This document shows, piece by piece, positions 55,129 to 64,000 of a stretch of 64,000 nt of DNA. A program made the position numbers and the translations under genes. Source of the stretch: Porphyridium purpureum (taxonomy: Eukaryota > Rhodophyta > Bangiophyceae > Porphyridiales > Porphyridiaceae); assembly GCA_008690995.1 (NCBI GenBank), contig VRMN01000001.1:2728001-2792000 (forward strand). Direction: 5' to 3'. The stretch's first letter is position 1; each line of letters starts with the position of its first letter. The notes below the pieces were generated by a model. That model did no database searches. It worked only from the letters and a program-made list of their open reading frames with translations, and was not told where the DNA came from.

Positions 55129-56220
55129 GGTTGCTCCGCGCCTTGTGGCTCCCGCGCGCCCCTTGACCAATCAAATGAGCACGACGTGAACACTCCTTTC
55201 TTCCTGCGGGCGACGGCGGAAACCCCCTTCCGTCCACTCCAAGAGCTCGGACCCACTTGGACCAACTCACCCTCGCGCGCAGGGCCCCGCTCGCACAAAC
55301 AAACACACGCGAGAGCACACCACGCGTCCCTCCCGCTTTGTCCCCACGCCACACCCTCCCCCGCACCTTTCCACGCGCACGCCCGTGCCGCCCTCAAACC
55401 GCCACTCGCGACGTCCTCTTGCTCACGCGCAGCGTGCTCCCTCGCGCGGCCGTGTTATGCGTCGTCCTCCAATCTCTCGCGACAACCCACCCGGAGCGCG
55501 GCACCTCACGCACCACTCCCACTGCTTCGGCGGTACGCGCGGCTCCCATTCACACACGATCGCCTCCGCTCTGCTTGCCTCTTCAACAAATCTCCAACCT
55601 CACGTACACACACACACACACACACACTCACCTTCTCTCCCTCTCTCCCCAACCTCCCCCACTTTCACCACGCGCATTCTTCTTGACTATCCAGCGCGCT
55701 ACGTAACACACACAACACCCACCTCCAGCCCTACTTGATCGATGTATCTCTCTCTGTGTCCCTCCTTTTTTGTTGCTTTGTGTCGGCCTCGGTTGGTGCG
55801 GTGCCTCTTGCGAAATTCGCGTGCTTTCAGTTTCACAACAAAGCCGCCCCACTCGGGCACAACAACAAATGCGGCGCTCTTTACTACGAAGCGCTCGACT
55901 CGGAATCAGCCGCGCACAGCACCGCGCTCTCACGCGCACGGTGTAAGTACAGGGAAACAGTGTACACTACTAATTTGAGGTACGCTGCGCCGCACTGAAC
56001 ACGCAAAGTGCGCTGTACTTACTGCGCAGAGGTACAGCTCGGGTCTGCGGATGTGGGCGTGGCGCCTGTACGCGATCGCGGCGGCTCGGGAAGTGGCGTG
56101 GGAACTGGCAGACACGTCTCGCACAAGATATTCATTCACAATTCCTGACACACGGCTACCAATGCGCACAGAACCAGAGAGCGTCTGAACGCATAGCTAA
56201 AGGGGGGGAAGAAAACACAA
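55129..56220. other. 1.1-kb gap upstream of the endosulfine-like gene and 3' of the Mpv17-like gene
   Basis: The first ~600 bp are very pyrimidine-rich on the plus strand (purine-rich leader for the minus-strand gene) and include a CA microsatellite. Near 55960-56040 are variant GTACAGC/GCTGTAC motifs. Short frames show no family. Confidence 0.5.
55606..55627. repeat. (CA)n microsatellite
   Basis: An 11-unit CA dinucleotide run lies in the leader of the endosulfine-like gene. Confidence 0.9.
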
Positions 56221-56871
56221 CTAATCCTTCTGCGCGCCGTTTCCGTTCGCGTGCGATACCGCCTTGGGCTTCGACGAGCCCTGCACTTGTGAAATCAGAT
56301 ACGCAGTCCAGAAAATAGAGATGATGTTCCCGTACAGCACGCGCAGGTTGAGCGGAATCACGGCATACGCAATCGCGTTGGCCGGAATCCACACGCCCCA
56401 GTTCTTCTTCATGACATTCAGCAGGTTCGCCTTTAGACTTTGGCGCACCGCACCCAGCGACTGGTCTTGCATGAGGCCGTTGATCAAGAAGTACAGCGCC
56501 ACAAACAGCGGACTAAACAAGAATTGGTCGATAAATGTCTTTGCAACGACAATGACAGGCGTCGACTGGTTCGCCACCTTTCGAAACACAACGCGGTCGA
56601 GAAACATGTGGAAAAAGTGCAGCACGGGGCCGCGAATGACGAGCCCCATCGTGAGCTCGTTGAAGAGCGACGACGTTCGTACCGGATCCTTCGAAAGCTG
56701 CTTGGCCGCGAGGTCGCTCACCACAGAAAGCACGCCCGCGGACACGGACTTGGTGAGCACTGGGTCGGTCTCCAGCGCACGCAGATACCGGCTCCACGCC
56801 ACGCGCAGCACCATTCCCGCGGCGGACGACGGCCGTCCGTTGGAGCTCACAAGCACTGTTCCCGCCGACAT
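56221..56871 (-). CDS. Mpv17/PMP22-family membrane protein
   Basis: The product has 216 residues from the ATG at 56871. The Mpv17/PMP22 pattern is visible: WSRYLRALETDPVLTKSVSAGVLSVVSDLAAKQL, RGPVLHFFHMFLDRVV, then a C-terminal half with WGVWIPANAIAYAVIPLNLRVLYGNIISIFWTAYLISQV. That is the W-x-W-P-x(5)-N-F-x-x-V-P-x-x-x-R signature, with I and A substitutions. It has four predicted membrane helices. Family members sit in the mitochondrial inner membrane, peroxisomes or plastids and may form channels. The location is not readable here. ACTGTAC at 57093-57099 lies upstream. Confidence 0.88.
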   Translation of the reverse strand: MSAGTVLVSSNGRPSSAAGMVLRVAWSRYLRALETDPVLTKSVSAGVLSVVSDLAAKQLSKDPVRTSSLFNELTMGLVIRGPVLHFFHMFLDRVVFRKVANQSTPVIVVAKTFIDQFLFSPLFVALYFLINGLMQDQSLGAVRQSLKANLLNVMKKNWGVWIPANAIAYAVIPLNLRVLYGNIISIFWTAYLISQVQGSSKPKAVSHANGNGAQKD

Positions 56872-57092
56872 GGCTGCGTTCTTCGCCTTCTCTCGCGCTC
56901 TTCCCCCACTCCTCCCTGCCGCCCCGATATCTGTCTCTTCGCTCTTACATGTGTCACGTCACCGTATGGCAGCCGTTCCAGTTCATATGCCACCCATTAT
57001 TAATTTTTTTTCCCCTTTATCATCTCCCACCCGTTCTGCAACAATCTCCGCATCGTATCAGAACCCTCCGCTTTGTTAGGAACTTTCCATCA

Positions 57093-57099
57093 ACTGTAC
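57093..57099. promoter_or_regulatory. CAACTGTAC motif upstream of the Mpv17-like gene
   Basis: A single copy lies in the 294-bp tandem gap between the Ser/Arg-rich gene and the Mpv17-like gene, 222 bp before the start codon. Confidence 0.4.
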
Positions 57100-57165
57100 T
57101 AAATGCTCCGAGGATTAAATTATTTTACAAGGTGACAAGCGGCCACTAACCTACAAGTTTGGCAT

Positions 57166-58581
57166 TCACGAACTGGTGTCGTGCGTGCGCCGCGCGCGGC
57201 TTCTGGAGCGGAACCGGGCCTCGCTCTCCATTTCGGTGTCCTTCTCCTCCCTGACAGTCCCTGACACCGGATGCCTCGACCGCGACCTCGACAGGGCGCG
57301 CAGAAGCAAGGGTGTGTGATCATTTTCCTCTGACTCGTGGTCCTTGTGGCGGTCCTTGCGGGACAGAGTGCGTCGCAGATCAGATACTCCACCTCCAAGG
57401 CTGCCCTTTGTAGAGATGGAACGCGAAAACGACGGCCCAGCCGTATCCTCGGCCATGGAAGCCGGCGTCATCGGGCTCGTCCATTCGGGCGCAAAGCTCA
57501 CGTCGTGATGACCCACGCTGCGAGCCGAATGTGGACGTTGCGCGGCTTCTCTGCGAAGCACCGACTGGTATGCATTGATTGCATCGCCTTCCCGAGCCGA
57601 CACGGGACCGGGTGAGCGCATGACCGTGGCCGCCATCGACGGAATGGTCACTGAGGGCGAGTGGCGCGTTTCGCTGCTCATGGAACGTTTTGGCCGAAGG
57701 TTGATGGTCTGTAGCGTCAGGTGGGCCTTCCTTCCGTCCGATTTGCTGCGCTCGTTCATCCCACGCTTGGAATGCGATGAATACAAAGAGTGCCGCCGCG
57801 TACTGCGCTTGTCTGGGCCTCGATTGCTCTCAGTGCCCAACCGCCTGGGACTGCTGTTCGCGTGGGGCAGCATATCTGTGTCTGTGGGACTAGGCTCGTG
57901 CTCCTGTCCAAGCTCTGGTTCTGGATTCAAAGGCAGGATGCCGTGCACGCGGTCGCAATTGATCGAGAGTTCTTGAAAGTCATCACCAAACACTTCCATC
58001 AGCTGCTCCATGTGCAGCGTGCTACCGTTGAACGAGGCGGTTGCTTCAGAGAAGGCAAGCGAGCCCGAGTTCTCCAGCCTTCTATGATTGCATATCCTCG
58101 GAATCTCGCGAGCGCTTGTATGGCTCGGGCTCCTTGAGCTCTGCAGCGCACGTTGCGCGCTAGACGAAGGGAAGCGCTCTTCCGAGCGGAACGACGCGAG
58201 CTCGAACGCAGACATGTTTGAAGAACGCAACGGGTGGGAACTTCGGTCCGTTCGTACGGAGTTGGCACCAACCATAGCCGCGAACGCGTCCTTTGTTCCC
58301 GGCTCGGCAGCTGTGACCGCCGAGATCGACGTTGCCGTCGGCTGGTACAAAGCTGCGTCGTCGGACTTTGTGGGCCCAAAGTTTGAGGACGATGAGCACA
58401 TGCTCTCACCGCGGTTGTGCGCCTCCCCGCCTTTGAGCTCGGCCCCCAGTAACAACGTAAGCGGACGATACGCCGACGCGGACGACCCCCCATACTCAGC
58501 GTTGACATCTTCGCTGCCAACCCGATGCACATGCCCGTCTACGGCGGGCAAGCGCATGACCGTGGCGTGTATCCTGTCCAT
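57166..58581 (-). CDS. Ser/Arg-rich disordered protein, unrecognised
   Basis: The product has 471 residues from the ATG at 58581 (MDRIHATVMRLPAVDG); the frame upstream opens at GTG. Almost all of it is Ser-rich and disordered, with many SP/TP and RxxS sites. A short ordered-looking piece sits near the middle (TLHMEQLMEVFGDDFQELSINCDRVHGILPL). The C-terminus is Arg/Ser-rich (RALSRSRSRHP, RFRSRSRARR). Such composition fits a signalling, RNA-processing or cytoskeletal regulator, but no domain is recognisable. Confidence 0.6.
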   Translation of the reverse strand: MDRIHATVMRLPAVDGHVHRVGSEDVNAEYGGSSASAYRPLTLLLGAELKGGEAHNRGESMCSSSSNFGPTKSDDAALYQPTATSISAVTAAEPGTKDAFAAMVGANSVRTDRSSHPLRSSNMSAFELASFRSEERFPSSSAQRALQSSRSPSHTSAREIPRICNHRRLENSGSLAFSEATASFNGSTLHMEQLMEVFGDDFQELSINCDRVHGILPLNPEPELGQEHEPSPTDTDMLPHANSSPRRLGTESNRGPDKRSTRRHSLYSSHSKRGMNERSKSDGRKAHLTLQTINLRPKRSMSSETRHSPSVTIPSMAATVMRSPGPVSAREGDAINAYQSVLRREAAQRPHSARSVGHHDVSFAPEWTSPMTPASMAEDTAGPSFSRSISTKGSLGGGVSDLRRTLSRKDRHKDHESEENDHTPLLLRALSRSRSRHPVSGTVREEKDTEMESEARFRSRSRARRTHDTSS

Positions 58582-59453
58582 ATTCTCTGCGAGCGATGCG
58601 CAACAGCTCCGCGCAACACACGCGCGCGTTTGCCAACACTGTTCTCTACGCTTCACTGCGAAACGTGACGGCAGTCGTTAAAAACCATTCAGAGCGAGTC
58701 GTCCAACCTATACGGGGGAATGCAGCCGCTGCTCTTCCTTTTTTTCATGTGTAACCCAGTCGCTGGGGACGCCCATGCTCCGGTGGCTCTGTGCCAAACC
58801 GATTCTAACCGCCACGCGCCGCTCCCTTTGGTTTATCGGCAGCGAATTCGAATCTGGCTTTCCACATACGCGTGTACGTGCTGGACATATTCCTTCCCTT
58901 GTAGTTTGCCGACTTGCGCTGTATGTCACACTGCTGGGCGTGCACGCAAAACAACGACACCACCAGCGTGCGATTTCAAATCATGCCAAGCCCGCGTCAT
59001 GCGACGTCGCGTATCAAGCGGCTCCGGGTGAACTGGGCGATCACGTGGATGCCGCCGCGTCTTGCGTGGCTTTTTCCTCTTTGTGCTCACGCGAAATCAC
59101 AACCCTTCTGGAATGCGCCATTGCTTTGAAATGCGCGGCGTTTTCTGCGAATTTACAGCGATTCTCGAATCCGTGCGCCATTACACACGCGTGTGTCACA
59201 TCCCAAATTCAGTCCGCGGTCTCTTTATTTTCGTGTGAAGGTGGGAAGGATCGAGGAGCGCGCCGCTTTGAACCGAGCGGGACAGCGCTCGATCGCGACG
59301 GGTTGGTCTTGTTGGCGTCCGCAGAATCGAGTTATTGTTGGCGTCGAACGACATAAGGAGGGTTGGGCGTCGTCGAGCAGGCACCTTGCTCGTCAGGTGC
59401 GAGCGTGTTCTGGGCTCTTTGCCGGAGACATCGACCAATCAACACAAGCAGTG
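58582..59453. other. Gap of about 0.9 kb between the Ser/Arg-rich and calmodulin-like genes
   Basis: A plus-strand frame of 193 codons (58775-59356) exists but has no recognisable domain and unremarkable composition; I do not call it. No ACTGTAC motif was found. Confidence 0.45.
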
Positions 59454-60442
59454 TCAAGCTTTGTACGCCAGCTTTTTCGCCAACTCACGACAGTTGATGG
59501 CGCCGTCCGGCGCCGTTTTGGAGTTGGCAAAGAACGCGGCGACTTCTTCCTCGTTCAGCGCTTCTTGTGTGGTGGTGAGGGCATGGCGTAGTTCGTCCGC
59601 CGCAATGTATCCCGTTCCGCTCTGTCGGCACCCGCACGTATCCGCAACGCGAGAAAGACATGAGTGAACGTTCAAAAAAAGCATGTTACCCGCATGAAAA
59701 CATCATAGTTAGAGATCCCATTCCATTCAATGCGCAAGAATGCTTGCTAATGTTGCAGTCAACATGAAATGTGAAAAAGTAGTGCCCCAGACAACACGAA
59801 GGCTCACGCGCTGTTCGAAACTAATCGTACCTTGTCAAAAACCTTCAGGGCCTGGAAAATGTCTTCCTCGGTCAATGGTGATTCGTAGTGCTTCTCCAAG
59901 CATTGCAAGAACGCTGCAGGCATCCAGTCAACATCACCAACATCAAACACCGAACACATTCCCAAGATACACACCATGTCGAGACAAAGGGCACCGAGAT
60001 CGTGAACGAAGTACAAGCACACACGAGGACGTGATTCAGGTCAGCGACTTATCCTTCAAATTTTCCGCGCAATGCTCAGCAAGACGCCTTTCGACAAGGG
60101 TGCAGCAGACGGACCTTCATAAAGGCTCTGTCCACCGCCGCAACCGCCACGCATGCATACACACCTGCAAAAAAAAAGAGAACACGAATAAAAAAGGATC
60201 AACGTACGCTGAAATTGGAACTCGCCGGTGTCCATGGCATCGACCTCCTTCTTCATCTGCGCGACTGTCGACTCGGTGGGGTTTTGCCCGAGCGCCCGCA
60301 CCAGCGTGCCCAGCTCCGACGTGGCGACCGCGCCTTTCCCTTCAAGATCAAACAGCCCAAACACCTCGAGAAACTCGGCCTCCTTCTCCTTCGACACCTT
60401 CTTCTCCGAGATATTTGTCGGCGCGGGTGGCGACGGCTCCAT
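59454..60442 (-). CDS. Calmodulin-like EF-hand protein, three exons
   Basis: The exons on the minus strand are 60208-60442, 59831-59913 and 59454-59621, joined by two GT-AG introns of 294 and 209 bp. The joined frame encodes 161 residues. All junctions keep the frame (phase 1, then phase 0) and give continuous calmodulin-like sequence: AEFLEVFGLFDLEGKGAVAT, LGTLVRALGQNPTES, EFQFQPFLQCLEKH, LTEEDIFQALKVFDKSGTGY, then IAADELRHAL. EF loop 3 (DKSGTGYIAADE) is near-canonical. Loops 1, 2 and 4 lack several Ca ligands. It is thus a calmodulin relative or myosin-light-chain-like protein, not true calmodulin. It is the only clearly spliced host gene in the window. Confidence 0.82.
59622..59830 (-). 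other. Intron 2 of the calmodulin-like gene (209 bp)
   Basis: The donor is AAG|GTACGA and the acceptor CCGACAG|AGC on the minus strand. Removal joins ALKVFDK to SGTGYIAADE inside EF loop 3. Confidence 0.75.
59914..60207 (-). other. Intron 1 of the calmodulin-like gene (294 bp)
   Basis: The donor is AGC|GTACGT and the acceptor CCTGCAG|CGTTC on the minus strand. A second, stronger-looking pyrimidine tract with GCAG lies about 40 bp after the donor but leads nowhere obvious. Confidence 0.7.
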
Positions 60443-60603
60443 GTTTCCCTCCGTGCGGCTCTCTCTCTCTCTCTTCCTCTTGCTGGCTCGCACCCACCGC
60501 AACCGCTGTCCTCTGTCTCTCCGTCTTCGCTTCTCTTCGTCTTCGCATGACCAGCCGCAGCGATGCAGCGATGCAGCTTGGTAGTGTACCTTTGGGAATG
60601 GGA

Positions 60604-60610
60604 GTACAGT
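60604..60610. promoter_or_regulatory. GTACAGTTGG motif between the calmodulin-like and DENR genes
   Basis: A single copy of the extended motif lies in a 282-bp divergent gap, 115 bp upstream of the DENR start. Confidence 0.4.
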
Positions 60611-60724
60611 TGGACTGTTTCATTTCTCGACAAAAAGCTGGGTGGCGGGCGCCGCGAGTGACGAAGAGGATTGGCGTGGCTTGGGACGTGATTTGGGTTG
60701 CGGTGCGCTCTGGAGCATTGAGCA

Positions 60725-61357
60725 ATGTCAGATCTCTCGGATATTGAAAGCCTCGACGGCGGGAGCGCGGCGCACAGCGATGTCGAGGAGCAAGGTGCCG
60801 TGGATGATGGGACTGCCGCCGTCTCGTATCCGCTGCACGTCGTCTACTGCGGGAACTGCGGCCTGCCGCCAGAGTACTGCGAGTTTGATGCTAAAGAGTT
60901 TGAAGCGCGATGCAAGCCATGGATTGCGAGCAACTGCCCGTGGGTTTATCCTGATCTGTTCCCGAAAGGGTCTGGCGGTGCGGTGGAGGAGAACATGAAG
61001 CAGTTGGACATTCAGGACGCAGACGGTGAGGAACCGAAGGAAAAACCAGGCAAGAAGAAGAAAGGTGATCCCGAAGTGCTGCTGGCCCTATCCACAAAGA
61101 AGGGGCGCAAGTCTGCAACGGTGATTACTGGCGCAGATTTGTTTGGTATCAAACTAGATGAAGCCGCAAAGATGTTCAAGAAGCGCTTTGCTTGCGGATG
61201 CGCCGTGACGAAGAACGCGCAACAACAAGATACAATCGAGGTGCAGGGCGACCAACGGCGCGAGGCGGCCGAGCTCTTACGCGATCAGTACAATGTACCT
61301 GAGTATGTCATTTTCATCATGGAAGACAAGAAGAGCAAGGTGCGAGCCTTTCCTTGA
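60725..61357 (+). CDS. DENR: Density-regulated protein DENR (SUI1 domain)
   Basis: The product has 210 residues from the ATG at 60725. The N-terminal metal-binding Cys region is VVYCGNCGLPPEYCEF. The SUI1 domain follows Lys-rich KKKKGDP and ends with RFACGCAVTKNAQQQDTIEVQGDQRREAAELLRDQYNVPE. The G-C-(S/A)-V-T segment is the domain's hallmark. DENR pairs with MCT-1 to recycle post-termination 40S subunits and help re-initiation. The length is normal (about 200). It ends 30 bp from the next, convergent gene. Confidence 0.95.
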   Translation: MSDLSDIESLDGGSAAHSDVEEQGAVDDGTAAVSYPLHVVYCGNCGLPPEYCEFDAKEFEARCKPWIASNCPWVYPDLFPKGSGGAVEENMKQLDIQDADGEEPKEKPGKKKKGDPEVLLALSTKKGRKSATVITGADLFGIKLDEAAKMFKKRFACGCAVTKNAQQQDTIEVQGDQRREAAELLRDQYNVPEYVIFIMEDKKSKVRAFP

Positions 61358-61387
61358 GATTAATATGAACTGAAAATCCGTTTACTT

Positions 61388-62320
61388 TCAGTCGCATGTC
61401 TCACATGGGACTTCGTACTTACTCCCTTTTACGAGCGCAAAATTCATTGCGCGTTCATCCAGGTCGGGAAGTCGGCCACTTGGAGTTCCGCGATTGAGCA
61501 AATTACCTTCGTCATCCACTAGCACGAAACTACGAAACTGTTGATCGGGTCCCGGGCACCAAACGAGCTTGAAGGCGATACGGGACTTGAACTGAATATG
61601 TGCGACATCACGTGGAGGCTCGCTGTTACATCCCATCATGCACGTGCTCCAACTTCCCCCAGAACCGAGCTCGGGGAGGCTCGCGATACGGATTCCTTCG
61701 CCCAACGGATTCCGCGCGTGGATTCCCGCCACTCTGCCTCCATTCTCGCTATCTGCTTCGCCATCCACCATTGCCGTGAGGTCGCAGTGATTGAAGTCAT
61801 TGAAAGAGTGACCCGTGTAGCCCAATCCTGGCCGGGCCGAAACAAGGTCCCGTAGTCCGCCAGCCCAAAGAATCCGACGTCGAACATCTTCCCAGTCAAC
61901 GCTCAGGTCCAGCTCAGAATCTAGTGACAGTACCCGAGCGCGAATGTTCCTCATGCGCTCGACGGCCGTGCCAGGATAGTCTGGGTCCACAAGGTCGACA
62001 CCCATCCTGTGAGCCGCACACGCCGTGCTTCTGCTGAGCAGAGGCAGGCCGCACGCCAACACGCACAGCGACCACGCCACGCCCAGCCGCGTGCGATGCA
62101 GGTTCTGCGGAACAAGGCAGCACGACGAACGAACAGCTTTCCTGCGCACCCGCCCGACTCCTACGTCAGCACAGGTGAATCCCAACTCCATCTCCTTTTC
62201 ACCTGCCCTTCGTCTCCTTGTGTTTCGCTGGAATCTAATCCTCAAGGTCGTGGTTGGCACGAGTGCCGTTTTATTCAGAATTCCTTCGAATGTTTGTGTA
62301 CTAGCAAAGACTGACATCAT
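61388..62320 (-). CDS. Unrecognised Cys-containing protein with an organelle-type leader
   Basis: The product has 310 residues from the ATG at 62320; the ATG at 62191 (MELGFTCADVG) is an alternative giving 267. The leader is Arg-rich. A hydrophobic stretch (VAWSLCVLACGLPLL) ends in TACAAH, an A-x-A-like cleavage site; this layout recalls a plastid transit peptide followed by a thylakoid-lumen signal. The mature part looks compact: DYPGTAVERMRNIRARV, DWEDVRRRILWAGGLRDL, GYTGHSFNDFNHCDLTAM, SLPELGSGGSWSTCMMGC, then AFKLVWCPG. The C-terminus is CETCD. The dense Trp, Gly and Cys pattern suggests a folded domain, but I cannot name it. Confidence 0.65.
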   Translation of the reverse strand: MMSVFASTQTFEGILNKTALVPTTTLRIRFQRNTRRRRAGEKEMELGFTCADVGVGRVRRKAVRSSCCLVPQNLHRTRLGVAWSLCVLACGLPLLSRSTACAAHRMGVDLVDPDYPGTAVERMRNIRARVLSLDSELDLSVDWEDVRRRILWAGGLRDLVSARPGLGYTGHSFNDFNHCDLTAMVDGEADSENGGRVAGIHARNPLGEGIRIASLPELGSGGSWSTCMMGCNSEPPRDVAHIQFKSRIAFKLVWCPGPDQQFRSFVLVDDEGNLLNRGTPSGRLPDLDERAMNFALVKGSKYEVPCETCD

Positions 62321-63536
62321 GAAGCTTCAGCAGTTCAATGCGTCAAGCACGCCGCTCTGGACTGCGATGTTTGAAGCGACGCACACGTGCACGCGTCTCG
62401 ACTTGACCAGACCAAATGTCATCTGCGCTTTCTTGTCCTAGTTTCCGGGTCGCAAACACAATGTCCCAGAAAGACGAAAATAGCAGGGGAAAAAAATAAA
62501 AATGATAGGTTGGCGATCACATTAAGAGACTCGTGTTCCGGCAAAAGGAGGCACAAGTCAAAACATGAATTCTCGCACTTGAGCAGCTTGGGAGCCGTTT
62601 TCCAAGCGCACTTTGGTTTGCAAGCGAAAAAACCTGCCCTTACAATAGTATGGTCATTTTTGTCGCCAGGGTCTGATGCAAGTCAGTAGGTTCGCCATGC
62701 TCCATAAGACCAGTTGCGCAATAATACTGACAAAATCGTCGGCACTTTCCCGTTCTCCTTATCTGCCAGCACATACAATGCGTCCTCGAAGCAAGCCCTT
62801 GCACGGGCCTGTATGCTGCAGACACTCGAGCTGAGAGCTGCGAAACGAGAGCCTCTGCACGCAGTTCAACTTAGTTTTCGCGTTTCTGCGGCTCACGGAG
62901 GCCAGCAGGGCCTCCGAAAACGAATCGTACGCCCGTCTTCAAGACAACCGCGTGTAGGTAATAAGGAGCCACACAGGCTCTTGCGTATGCTCGCGGGAAC
63001 GACGCGCGTTGCGTTCTGAGCATATGTGAACAGAATCCATTGGCACATATGTCATAACTGCACCCGCCGCATCCGACAACCTGCCGGTGCGCCACTTGTG
63101 CGTCCAACTGCGCGCCATGGAGCCGAGACGTCTCCGCACCAGTTCAAACGCCGACAAGACCTATTTTCACCGAACACTTTCCATGCCACATCGCTCAGCA
63201 CATTGCTTCCCAGTACGATTCACGCTGGTTGCATGCTATTTCTTCAGAGTCTGCAAACAGCTCAACGCGGCAGAGCACCGCCGTTCATTCATCGACACAT
63301 GCTACAAAAAACGGTAGCTCTGTTTTCGCCCGTGCTTCTTCTCGCGTGTTTGTATGAGTTTCGATGGTGTGCCAGCAAGAGAATGCCCATATGAAAGAAA
63401 GGATACACACGGTGAATCGAATCCGAATTATACATGACGACGTGCTGTCCGGACAATGCTTGCATTCACTCCAAAAAGTGATTGACGAAGAGTTCAGCGG
63501 CAGAGCGACCAGTGCCGCTCCCACGGCCCAAGCGTT
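62321..63536. other. 1.2-kb gap between the unrecognised gene and the GNAT gene
   Basis: I see no convincing gene. It contains an A-rich run near 62490-62510 and only short random-looking frames on both strands. Confidence 0.5.
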
Positions 63537-64000
63537 TTAAGATTTAAAGTCTCGCACCATGAGGTACCAGGTGAGCGGCTCGGCGTCATGGTCCGACGGA
63601 TCGTGCACAGTCAGAGTCTGGACGACCTGGAAGCCAAACTTCTGGTAAAAGTCACGATTTTTGACCGAGCTGCACTCGAGGTAGCTGACCATCTTGTGCG
63701 CATCTGCGAGCTCGGCGAGTTTGCGCATTAACTCCGAGCCATATCCGAGACCTTGTGCTTCCGGGGATGTTCCAATCAAGAAGAAGTACCAGTGCTTTTC
63801 CTTTGGTCCGTACTGCGCATGCATATCCGGCATGCGGTCAAACACAGCGGTTGCTTTCCGCTGCACCTCGCGCGCCCGGTTCCTGTGTTCCTTGTCGCCA
63901 GATTTCATCGCGGACGGCAGACCGTCTGACTTTGCAATGACAAAAAAATCGACAGTCTCTCTCGACTTGCGCATAAATCTGCTGAACACAGTTGGCCGCA
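63537..64000 (-). CDS. GNAT-family N-acetyltransferase, 5' end cut by window
   Basis: The frame is open to the last base, so the N-terminus is outside the window; about 154 C-terminal residues are visible. The acetyl-CoA-binding motif A is WYFFLIGTSPEAQGLGYGSELMRKLAELAD (Q-x-x-G-x-G/A-type loop: QGLGYG). Motif B is VSYLECSSVKNRDFYQKFGFQVVQTL. This is the standard GNAT fold. Bacterial and fungal relatives of this form acetylate small molecules or are uncharacterised. The acceptor substrate is unknown. Confidence 0.85.
   Translation of the reverse strand, partial: RPTVFSRFMRKSRETVDFFVIAKSDGLPSAMKSGDKEHRNRAREVQRKATAVFDRMPDMHAQYGPKEKHWYFFLIGTSPEAQGLGYGSELMRKLAELADAHKMVSYLECSSVKNRDFYQKFGFQVVQTLTVHDPSDHDAEPLTWYLMVRDFKS

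Noticed and set aside
55186-55686. 166-residue plus-strand frame opposite the endosulfine-like leader
   Set aside because: It is the translation of a pyrimidine-rich tract and CA microsatellite, with no protein-like features.
58775-59356. 193-residue plus-strand frame
   Set aside because: Ordinary composition and no domain; it overlaps other random frames in a GC-rich gap where long chance frames are common.
1-64000. Functional gene cluster for ubiquinone or mitochondrial metabolism (complex I subunit, COQ10, COQ4, LipB)
   Set aside because: The genes are spread over 50 kb among unrelated functions and on both strands; chance grouping of common nuclear-encoded mitochondrial genes is enough.

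Overview
The window looks like nuclear DNA of a gene-dense, intron-poor unicellular eukaryote, most likely a red alga of the Porphyridium type. Most genes are single uninterrupted frames of several hundred codons, packed on both strands with 3' gaps as short as 28-30 bp. Several products are mitochondrial (complex I 51 kDa subunit, COQ10, COQ4, LipB). A ClC protein and one unrecognised protein carry plastid-like leaders. Only one gene needs splicing to make sense (calmodulin-like, two GT-AG introns). The taxonomic call is inference from gene style, not from a database match.

Layout. 1-21 kb: complex I 51 kDa subunit (cut by the window edge), COQ10, an inositol polyphosphate 5-phosphatase, a duplicated GT92-type glycosyltransferase, 3-hydroxyanthranilate dioxygenase, a SAM methyltransferase, a polyQ protein, a membrane J-protein, a PhyH-like oxygenase and a long coiled-coil protein. 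21.6-36.2 kb: a nest of three LTR retrotransposons. A whole-looking, young Ty3/Gypsy element (26719-32185) sits between two incomplete Copia elements that point away from each other, Copia-1 on the minus strand and Copia-2 on the plus strand. 36.2-64 kb: host genes again. These are a ClC channel/exchanger, a bleomycin-hydrolase-like peptidase, a MAPR haem-binding protein, a HAD hydrolase, acyl-CoA-binding protein, a GYF-like protein, a CCR4-type nuclease, a small membrane protein, a Sec23/Sec24-like protein, LipB, COQ4, a SKI8/WDR61-like WD40 protein, a PhnP-like metallo-beta-lactamase hydrolase, an endosulfine-like protein, an Mpv17/PMP22 protein, a Ser/Arg-rich protein, the spliced calmodulin-like protein, DENR, an unrecognised Cys-containing protein and a GNAT acetyltransferase (cut by the window edge).

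The genes are mostly unrelated housekeeping functions rather than an operon-like system. Two observations cut across the window. First, the 7-mer ACTGTAC/GTACAGT, often extended to CCAACTGTAC, occurs about 20 times in 5' intergenic regions, a candidate core promoter or transcription-factor element. Second, the Gypsy LTRs carry two dense heat-shock-element arrays 70-110 bp upstream of their TATA box, and the probable Copia-2 LTR has a smaller one at a similar distance. Both elements may therefore be heat- or stress-responsive.

Many reading frames extend upstream through non-ATG codons. I placed starts at the first ATG consistent with the family, and state where this matters.
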